Below, one piece after another: positions 16,636 through 23,393 of a DNA stretch of 64,000 nt. How positions within the stretch are numbered: the stretch's first letter is position 1; each line of letters begins with the position of its first letter. A program made the position numbers and the translations under genes. The notes under the pieces are model-generated. The model ran no database searches and had not been told where the DNA came from. It was given only the letters and a program-made list of their open reading frames with translations. This stretch comes from Thermodesulfovibrio aggregans (GTDB taxonomy: Bacteria; Nitrospirota; Thermodesulfovibrionia; Thermodesulfovibrionales; Thermodesulfovibrionaceae): the NCBI RefSeq assembly GCF_001514535.1, contig NZ_BCNO01000001.1:248001-312000 (forward strand), written 5' to 3'.

Positions 16636-19600
16636 ATGCTAAAGGAAGGGTCAATAATAGAGGGACCATTTTGGCCCGAACCTGTTGAGGTAAAAAAGAT
16701 TGAGGAGAGAAGTTTCGGATTTCGTATAATAGGTTCGACCCTTTATTCCCGTTCTCATATTGACCATTTAATTTCCCACGATGAATTAGGCAGAATAAAA
16801 AAGAGGGAACTTACACTTACTTTTACGGGAAATGCAGAGGAAGTTTTTCTTGCAGTTGAGTGTCTTCGTTTCCAATATGCTAGTATCTTTGATGCCTTTT
16901 TAGCAATGAATATCTCCAAGATTGATCCACTTCCTTTCCAGATAGATGCTGTTTATGGTTATGTGCTTAAGTTACCAAAGGTAAGATTTATGATTGCCGA
17001 TGACCCGGGAGCAGGTAAAACCATTATGGCTGGGCTTATTATCAAAGAGCTTAAACTGAGAGGAATAATCAATCGGATACTCATCGTGGTGCCTGGACAT
17101 CTAAAGGATCAATGGAGGCGAGAACTCAAGGAGAAATTTCAGGAGACATTCACAGTTGTAACACGTCAAATAATGGATGCTCACTATGGCGAAAATATAT
17201 GGGAAAGGGAGAATCAGATAATCACATCCATTGATTTTGCAAAGAGAGATGAAATACTTAATACTTTAACTCTTGTTCACTGGGACCTGGTAATTGTGGA
17301 TGAGGCTCACAAAATGGCTGCCTACAGATATGGAAATAATTTTTCAAAAACAGACAGATACAAACTCGGCGAGATATTGTCAAAAAACACAAAGCATCTC
17401 TTATTTCTAACTGCCACACCACATAAAGGCGACCCTGAAAATTATCGCCTTTTACTTGACCTGCTGGAACCTGGATTTTTTGCTACTTCAGACATGGTCA
17501 AGGAATCAATAGAAAGAGGCGATAACCCTCTTTTCATAAGAAGGCTAAAAGAGGACCTGAAAGATTTTGAAGGAAAACCTCTCTTTACCAATCGTTATGC
17601 AAATACAATTAAATTCAGACTCAGTGACAGAGAAAAGCATCTTTACAACAAAGTCTCAGAGTATGTTTTATCTCAGTACAATAAGGCAATAAAGAGTGTC
17701 CAGAGAAGAAATGTTGTCTTTGCTCTTCTTATCTTACAAAGAAGACTTGCTTCAAGTATCTATGCTCTTTATTGTTCACTGAAAAGGAGAAAACAAAAAC
17801 TTGAACAGCTATTAAGAGAAACCGAGTATGAACCCCAATCGGCCCTTATAGGCATTGAAAAATTCGAAGACTACGAAGACTACGAAGAATCGGAAAGATG
17901 GGAAGAGGAAAACAAGTGGGAAACTCTGAGCCTTGCTACAAACAGGGAAGAGTTAAAAAGAGAGATTCAAACCTTAGATGAACTTATTAATCTATCAGAA
18001 GCTCTCATAAAGGATGAGGAGGAGGTTAAACTAAAAGAGCTCAAAAAAGCAATACAAGAGGGCTTCAGGAAAATAGAACAAATAGGTGGAAATAGAAAAA
18101 TTTTAATCTTTACTGAATCAAAGGACACAATGGATTATCTATATGAGAAAGTAAAATCGTGGGGATATTCTGTGAACTGTATTCATGGTGGTATGAAGCT
18201 TGAAGACAGGATTGAGGCTGAAAAGATATTTAAAAATCAAACAGAGGTAATGGTAGCAACAGAAGCAGCCGGTGAAGGTATAAATCTTCAGTTCTGTCAT
18301 ATAATGATAAACTATGACATTCCGTGGAATCCAAACAGGCTTGAACAAAGAATGGGCAGAATTCATAGATATGGTCAGCAAAAAGATGTATTCATGTTTA
18401 ACCTTGTAGCTGAGGATACAACCGAAGGCGAGGTTTTCTCCAAGCTTTTTGATAAATTGGAAGAGATAAAAAATGCTCTTGGTACCGATAAAGTATTTGA
18501 CATAATTGGAGATGTATTTTACGGAAAAAACCTTTATCAACTCATAATTGATGCAATTACCAGAGCAAAAACAATTGATGAGATAATAAGTTCCATTGAC
18601 ATAAAGCCTGACGAAGACTACATAAAAAACATTAAAAATCTACTTGGAGAGAGTCTTGCCACGAAAAATATAGATTATACCAGAATCAAAGAGATGGCGG
18701 AAAAAGCAAAAGAATTCAGGCTCATTCCAGAGTATGTGGAAGAATACTTTAAAAAAGCCTTTGATAAAGCTGGCGGAAAATATAAGTTAAGAAAAGATGG
18801 CTTTTTAACTGTAGAATCTATCCCCTATGAGATAAAACAGATTGCCGCTGATGTGAATTTTAAAAACAGTTACGGTACCTTGTTGAATCATTATCCAAAG
18901 ATAACCTTTGACAAAGAAATAGCTTTCAAAAATCCAGATGCTGAATTTGTGTCTTTTGGACATCCTCTTTTTGAGGCATTACTTAAATGGATAAACCAAA
19001 ATTATCTCACAACTCTTCAACAGGGAGCAGTCTTTATAGATCCTGAAGGAAGGCTAAATGGCTATTTGTATTTCTACGAAGGAGAAATTAATGATGGTAA
19101 GGGTGATATAGCAGGTAAAAAACTGATAGCTCTATATGACAATGGAAGGGAAATAAAGGAACTTAATCCATCAATCATTTGGGATTTGATACCTGCCAGT
19201 GAAAACAACAAATTAGAGATGGCAGTTAAAGATATAGACAAACATGAGGATTTTGTTTTTGCCTTAATTGACAAATATAGAGAGGAGATATTAAAAGAAA
19301 GACAGAGACAGGCAGAGATAAAAACTAAATACGGAGTTTCATCTTTAAAATATCTTATAAGTGAACTTGATGCAGACCTTGTTGAACTCTATGAAAGACA
19401 GGACAGGGGTGAAAAAGTTGACATTGTTATAAGAAACAAAGAGGAAAGAAAAAAGCACTATGAACAGGCTTTGAAAAATCTATACAGAACGATTGAACAA
19501 GAGACCAATCTAATAATATCAATGCCGAAATTTTTAGGAGCTCTATATGTCAAACCGGCAAAATCAGAAATGATCAATGATGAAGAGATTGAAAAGATCG

Positions 19601-19959
19601 GAATGCAGTTAGCAATTAAGTATGAAAAATGGCATGGTAGAATACCTCAGGATGTATCAGGGGAAAATCTCGGATTTGATATCCGTTCGAAGGGACCTGA
19701 CGGAATAAGATACATAGAGGTAAAGGCAAGAGCTGGAGAGGCAGAGGTTGCTCTAACTCCAAATGAGTGGTTTAAGGCAAAGAGGTTTAGAGAGCAGTAT
19801 TATCTCTATATAGTGGCAAATGCAGCAACCTCTCCAACACTTTACATTGTGAAAAATCCTGCTGAAAATCTAAAAATCTATGAAAAAGTTGAAACTGTAA
19901 GATTTATAGTGCCCGTTGAAGAATGGAAAATGAAAAAGACTGAGGAGTGGAGACAATGA
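16636..19959 (+). CDS. SNF2-family helicase with C-terminal DUF3883
   Basis: A 1107-residue superfamily 2 ATPase. Walker A is DDPGAGKTIMAG (about residue 122) and the DEAH box is in VIVDEAHK (about 220). Motif III is FLTATPHKGD, and the second RecA lobe ends with QRMGRIHRYGQ (about 570). A long coiled-coil-rich middle follows. Residues from about 1010, with GFDIRSKGPDG and YIEVKARAGE, form a DUF3883 domain, a PD-(D/E)xK-like fold often attached to defence helicases. The gene opens a cassette with a DUF1156 methylase and a DUF499 ATPase and resembles DrmD-type helicases of DISARM. A translocase role on phage DNA is inference. Its stop overlaps the next start by 4 nt. Confidence 0.9.
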   Translation: MLKEGSIIEGPFWPEPVEVKKIEERSFGFRIIGSTLYSRSHIDHLISHDELGRIKKRELTLTFTGNAEEVFLAVECLRFQYASIFDAFLAMNISKIDPLPFQIDAVYGYVLKLPKVRFMIADDPGAGKTIMAGLIIKELKLRGIINRILIVVPGHLKDQWRRELKEKFQETFTVVTRQIMDAHYGENIWERENQIITSIDFAKRDEILNTLTLVHWDLVIVDEAHKMAAYRYGNNFSKTDRYKLGEILSKNTKHLLFLTATPHKGDPENYRLLLDLLEPGFFATSDMVKESIERGDNPLFIRRLKEDLKDFEGKPLFTNRYANTIKFRLSDREKHLYNKVSEYVLSQYNKAIKSVQRRNVVFALLILQRRLASSIYALYCSLKRRKQKLEQLLRETEYEPQSALIGIEKFEDYEDYEESERWEEENKWETLSLATNREELKREIQTLDELINLSEALIKDEEEVKLKELKKAIQEGFRKIEQIGGNRKILIFTESKDTMDYLYEKVKSWGYSVNCIHGGMKLEDRIEAEKIFKNQTEVMVATEAAGEGINLQFCHIMINYDIPWNPNRLEQRMGRIHRYGQQKDVFMFNLVAEDTTEGEVFSKLFDKLEEIKNALGTDKVFDIIGDVFYGKNLYQLIIDAITRAKTIDEIISSIDIKPDEDYIKNIKNLLGESLATKNIDYTRIKEMAEKAKEFRLIPEYVEEYFKKAFDKAGGKYKLRKDGFLTVESIPYEIKQIAADVNFKNSYGTLLNHYPKITFDKEIAFKNPDAEFVSFGHPLFEALLKWINQNYLTTLQQGAVFIDPEGRLNGYLYFYEGEINDGKGDIAGKKLIALYDNGREIKELNPSIIWDLIPASENNKLEMAVKDIDKHEDFVFALIDKYREEILKERQRQAEIKTKYGVSSLKYLISELDADLVELYERQDRGEKVDIVIRNKEERKKHYEQALKNLYRTIEQETNLIISMPKFLGALYVKPAKSEMINDEEIEKIGMQLAIKYEKWHGRIPQDVSGENLGFDIRSKGPDGIRYIEVKARAGEAEVALTPNEWFKAKRFREQYYLYIVANAATSPTLYIVKNPAENLKIYEKVETVRFIVPVEEWKMKKTEEWRQ

Positions 19960-21479
19960 AGAGAAAATCTTTTATAGAGACAAGCTTTCCTGTTAAAGAA
20001 ATAAGTGAAATATCGGCAAAAGAGAAAAACATCAGACACGGACACATATCAACACTACATATATGGTGGGCTCGAAGACCCCTTGCTTCTTCAAGAGCAA
20101 CAAACTACGCTGCCCTCATTCCTTCCACAGAAAACATTGAAGAGTGGAACAGTATAAGGCATTTTATAATTGAGCTTGCCAAATGGGAAAACTCCCTGAA
20201 TTCCAATATAATCAATAAAGCAAGAGAGGATATATTAAAAGAATATGGTAAACCTCCAAGGGTGCTTGATCCATTTTCTGGTGGTGGTTCAATTCCCCTC
20301 GAAGCTTTAAGGCTTGGATGTGAAGTTCATGCAGTTGAATACAATCCGGTGGCAGTGCTCATATTAAAATGTACCCTTGAGTATCCTCAGAAATACGGAA
20401 GACCAAAAGAATTAAAAGAAGATTGGAGTTTATTAAAAACCACCATTAAAAATCCACTGCTCGAAGATGTAAAAAAATGGGGAGAATGGGTTTTAGAAGA
20501 ATCCAAAAAAGAAATAGGAAGATTTTACCCGAAAGATGATGATGGTTCAATACCTGTTGGATACATCTGGGCAAGGACAATAGCATGTCAGAACCTATCC
20601 TGTAATGCTGAAATTCCTTTGATGAGACAGTTTTGGCTTGCAAAAAAGAACAACAAAAAAGTTTCTCTCTATCCATATGTTGAGGGCAGAGAGGTAAAAT
20701 TTAAGATTGTCGGTGATGGCTACGAAAAGATGCCTGCAGGATTTGAACCTGAAAGAGGAACGGTTTCAAGGGCAGTGGCTGTGTGTCCTGTTTGCGGCGG
20801 AACTGTTGATGACAGTACAACAAGAAAACTCTTCCAGCAGGGAAAAGCAGGGCAGAGGATGGTTGCGGTGGTGCTGCATCACCCGGATGAGAAGGGAAAG
20901 ACCTATAGAATAGCCACCGCCAGAGATATGGAAGTTTTCAGGCAGGCAGAGAAATACCTTGAAGAGAAAAGAGAAAAACTTATGGAAGAATGGGGAATTG
21001 ACCCTGTGCCTGATGAGGAATTACCACCAAAAGAGACTCTTGGCTTTAGGGTTCAGAGATACGGAATGTTAAAATGGGGAGACCTTTTCAACTCCCGCCA
21101 GAAACTTGCTTTAATTACTTTTTCTGAAAAAGTTAGGCAGGCATATCAGAAAATGATTGAGGAAGGATACGGGCAAGATTATGCAAAGGCAGTGGTGAGT
21201 TACTTGGCGATAGGGATAAATAGGTTGGCAACATATTTGGCCGTATTAACAAGGTGGAGATCCGATGTTTTATCTTTTGAAAGAGCATTTGATAGACAAG
21301 CTTTACCAATGGTATGGGATTATGGAGAAGTTAACCCATTTAGTGATGCAAGAGGTTGTTGGGACTTGGAACCTATGTTAGAAGCAATTGACCACTCCTC
21401 ACGAATCAACTCTGCCCCCACCCCTCAATCCTCCGCCACATCCCAAGAAAATGGGGGTGATGACAATGAAAACTCTTGA
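19956..21479 (+). CDS. DUF1156 Zn-ribbon DNA methylase, N-terminal part of a split gene
   Basis: The first 507 residues of a COG1743-type adenine-specific DNA methylase. The DUF1156 start (SAREKNIRHGH-like: SAKEKNIRHGHIS, then WWARRPLASSR) leads to the SAM-binding motif DPFSGGGSIPLEA (about residue 104). Two CxxxxC/CxxC pairs (ACQNLSC, about 211; VCPVCGG, about 278) form the Zn ribbon. The family segment RQALPMVWDYGEVNPFSD comes near the end. The reading frame then runs into about 30 low-complexity residues and stops. The catalytic DPPY motif is missing and is found on a separate ORF at 22102, after an inserted toxin-antitoxin pair. The ATG at 19956 overlaps the helicase stop; a start at 19947 is possible. 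Confidence 0.88.
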   Translation: MKRKSFIETSFPVKEISEISAKEKNIRHGHISTLHIWWARRPLASSRATNYAALIPSTENIEEWNSIRHFIIELAKWENSLNSNIINKAREDILKEYGKPPRVLDPFSGGGSIPLEALRLGCEVHAVEYNPVAVLILKCTLEYPQKYGRPKELKEDWSLLKTTIKNPLLEDVKKWGEWVLEESKKEIGRFYPKDDDGSIPVGYIWARTIACQNLSCNAEIPLMRQFWLAKKNNKKVSLYPYVEGREVKFKIVGDGYEKMPAGFEPERGTVSRAVAVCPVCGGTVDDSTTRKLFQQGKAGQRMVAVVLHHPDEKGKTYRIATARDMEVFRQAEKYLEEKREKLMEEWGIDPVPDEELPPKETLGFRVQRYGMLKWGDLFNSRQKLALITFSEKVRQAYQKMIEEGYGQDYAKAVVSYLAIGINRLATYLAVLTRWRSDVLSFERAFDRQALPMVWDYGEVNPFSDARGCWDLEPMLEAIDHSSRINSAPTPQSSATSQENGGDDNENS

Positions 21480-21480
21480 A
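21466..21480 (+). repeat. 15-bp direct repeat, copy 1 (start of mntA)
   Basis: ATGAAAACTCTTGAA forms the first five codons (MKTLE) of mntA. The identical 15 bp recur at 22102-22116 as the first five codons of the second methylase half. The copies are exactly 636 bp apart and bracket the mntA-hepT pair. Confidence 0.9.
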
Positions 21481-21762
21481 GAGATAAAAAGAATACTTAC
21501 TGAGCATAAGGATGAGATATGGGAAAAATATGGTGTTATTAAGATAGGTATCTTTGGTTCATTTGCAAGAGATGAGCAGAAAGAGGTAAGCGATGTTGAT
21601 ATTTTAGTTGAATTTGAAAAACCAATCGGACTAAAGTTTTTTGAGCTTGCAGACCATTTAGAAGAAATCTTGGGAATAAAAGTAGATTTGTTTACACCCA
21701 ATGCCTTAAAACAGAAACCTTTATTATGGAAGAGCGTGGAGGAGGACTTGATTTATGTCTAA
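21466..21762 (+). CDS. mntA: MntA-type nucleotidyltransferase antitoxin
   Basis: A 98-residue minimal nucleotidyltransferase. The active-site pattern GSX10DXD is exact (GSFARDEQKEVSDVD, residues about 30-44), with a third acidic residue in VDLF. In characterised MntA/HepT systems this enzyme AMPylates the tyrosine of the HEPN toxin and neutralises it. MKTLEEIKRIL is a common family start. An in-frame ATG at 21388 would lie inside the methylase gene and is not needed. The gene overlaps the methylase fragment by 14 nt and hepT by 8 nt. It lies inside what should be one methylase gene. Confidence 0.92.
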   Translation: MKTLEEIKRILTEHKDEIWEKYGVIKIGIFGSFARDEQKEVSDVDILVEFEKPIGLKFFELADHLEEILGIKVDLFTPNALKQKPLLWKSVEEDLIYV

Positions 21763-22105
21763 GAGAGATTGGAAACTTTTTATTATGGATATTGTAGAGA
21801 GCATTGAAAAAATTGAGGAATATATTGGAAGTTATTCATTTATGGAATTTTTGAAGGATTCAAAAACAAAAGATGCTGTTGTTAGAAATCTTGAGATTAT
21901 TGGAGAAGCCGCAAATCAGATACCGAAAGATATACAGCAAAAATATGAAGGAATACCATGGGCACAAATTGTTGCAATGAGAAATCGTTTAGCTCATGGA
22001 TATTTCGTAGTAGATTATGAAATTGTTTGGGATATAGTTAAAAACGAACTACCAGGGTTAAAAAAGAAAATTGAAAACATCTTGAATAAGGAAGAAATCA
22101 TATGA
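21755..22105 (+). CDS. hepT: HepT-type HEPN (DUF86) RNase toxin
   Basis: A 116-residue HEPN-fold protein. The catalytic RX4HXY motif is intact (RNRLAHGY, about residues 71-78), preceded by the DUF86 segment NLEIIGEAANQIPKDI. HepT toxins cleave RNA (tRNA in studied cases) until AMPylated by MntA. Its ATG overlaps the mntA stop by 8 nt and its stop overlaps the methylase C-terminal ORF by 4 nt. The pair looks complete and functional. Confidence 0.93.
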   Translation: MSKRDWKLFIMDIVESIEKIEEYIGSYSFMEFLKDSKTKDAVVRNLEIIGEAANQIPKDIQQKYEGIPWAQIVAMRNRLAHGYFVVDYEIVWDIVKNELPGLKKKIENILNKEEII

Positions 22106-22116
22106 AAACTCTTGAA
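22102..22116 (+). repeat. 15-bp direct repeat, copy 2 (start of methylase C-part)
   Basis: Identical to 21466-21480. It gives the methylase C-terminal fragment the same MKTLE start as mntA. Confidence 0.9.
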
Positions 22117-23331
22117 ATTCCAAAAGTAATTCAAGCTTCTGCCACTGAACTACCCTATCCTGACAATTACTTTGATGCAGTTTTCACAGACCCGCCTTAT
22201 TACGACAATGTGCCCTACTCCTATCTCTCCGATTTCTTTTATGTATGGCTGAAAAGAACTATTGGAGATTTATATCCGGAATTATTTTCAACACCATTAA
22301 CTCCAAAAACTAAGGAGATTGTCGCATATACAAACGAAAGAAGTTGGGAAGAAGCGAAGGAATATTTTGAAAGTATGCTCAAGAAATCTTTTCATGAGAT
22401 TTACCGTGTCCTCAAACCTGATGGCATTGCAACAATCGTCTATACTCATAAATCAACCTCTGGCTGGGAAACGCTGATAAATTCCCTTCTGGACTCTGGT
22501 TTAGTTGTAACTGCATCATGGCCTATTGATACGGAGATGAAATCGAGATTGAGAGCAAAAGAATCTGCTGCACTTTCATCTTCAATCTATTTTGTATGTC
22601 GAAAAATGAAAAGAGAGGAAACTGGCTGGTATAATGAAGTGAAAGAAGAGATAAGTAAGTACCTCCATCAAAAACTTGAGCGACTGTGGCAGGAAGGCAT
22701 ATCTGGAGCAGATTTCTTCATTGCAGGTATAGGTTCTGCAATTGAAATCTTTGGAAAATATGAAAAAGTTTTAGATTATGGAGGGAATAAAGTAAGTGCC
22801 AGTGAACTTCTTGAGTTTGTGAGAGAAACAGTCACAGATTACGCTGTTCGTCAGATACTTCACAATGGCGTGGCTGGTGAGGTTTCTCCACTTACAAGGT
22901 TTTATCTTCTTTACAGATGGATTTTTGGAGAGGCAAAGGTGATTTTTGACGAGGCAAGGAAACTTGCAAGCAGTTGTGGCTTTGAGATAGAAAACTACTT
23001 CAACAAAGCCTTTATCAGAAAGGATAAGGAATTTATAAAGGTTCTGGGACCCCATGAAAGAGAGGAAATATCAGAATATGGTGAACTTATTGATGTGCTC
23101 CATCAGTGCTTGATTTTGTGGGCTAAGAGCAAAAGAGATGAGATAGTTAAAATTTTAAATGATACAGGATACGCCGAAAAGGAGATATTTTTCAGGGTAG
23201 CACAGGCAATCTCAGAGTGTCTTTCTGAGGACAGTAAAGAGAAGAAACTTCTCGATGGATTTTTAAGTGGAAAGGATAGACTCATCTCTGAATTGAAAGA
23301 TAGAAAACCAATGCAGGGAAGACTAATTTAG
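22102..23331 (+). CDS. DUF1156 DNA methylase, C-terminal catalytic part of a split gene
   Basis: 409 residues that continue the methylase of 19956. After a MKTLEIPK start the sequence resumes with VIQASATELPYPDNYFDAVF and the catalytic DPPYYD motif (about residue 29), then SYLSDFFYVWLKR. The C-terminal region matches that of COG1743 methylases. The break falls in a variable linker between the NPFSD segment and DPPYYD. Both essential methylase motifs are therefore kept, but on two polypeptides. Whether the halves assemble is unknown. The start overlaps hepT by 4 nt. Confidence 0.88.
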   Translation: MKTLEIPKVIQASATELPYPDNYFDAVFTDPPYYDNVPYSYLSDFFYVWLKRTIGDLYPELFSTPLTPKTKEIVAYTNERSWEEAKEYFESMLKKSFHEIYRVLKPDGIATIVYTHKSTSGWETLINSLLDSGLVVTASWPIDTEMKSRLRAKESAALSSSIYFVCRKMKREETGWYNEVKEEISKYLHQKLERLWQEGISGADFFIAGIGSAIEIFGKYEKVLDYGGNKVSASELLEFVRETVTDYAVRQILHNGVAGEVSPLTRFYLLYRWIFGEAKVIFDEARKLASSCGFEIENYFNKAFIRKDKEFIKVLGPHEREEISEYGELIDVLHQCLILWAKSKRDEIVKILNDTGYAEKEIFFRVAQAISECLSEDSKEKKLLDGFLSGKDRLISELKDRKPMQGRLI

Positions 23332-23393
23332 TGAAAACAGCAACTGAAGTTATGAAATTTTTTCAAAGACTTGAAAAGGGGAGACAACTATGA
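23331..23393 (+). CDS. Possible 20-codon micro-ORF between methylase and DUF499
   Basis: A GTG-started ORF encodes 20 residues (KTATEVMKFFQRLEKGRQL after the start). It overlaps the methylase stop by 1 nt and the DUF499 start by 4 nt (ATGA), and fills the only gap in the cassette. No homologue is recognised. It may be a translational-coupling leader, a worn gene end, or chance. Confidence 0.3.
   Translation: MKTATEVMKFFQRLEKGRQL

Noticed and set aside
19956-23331. Methylase split explained as a sequencing frameshift
   Set aside because: The halves are separated by 640 bp holding two complete, motif-perfect genes. A single-base error cannot explain this.
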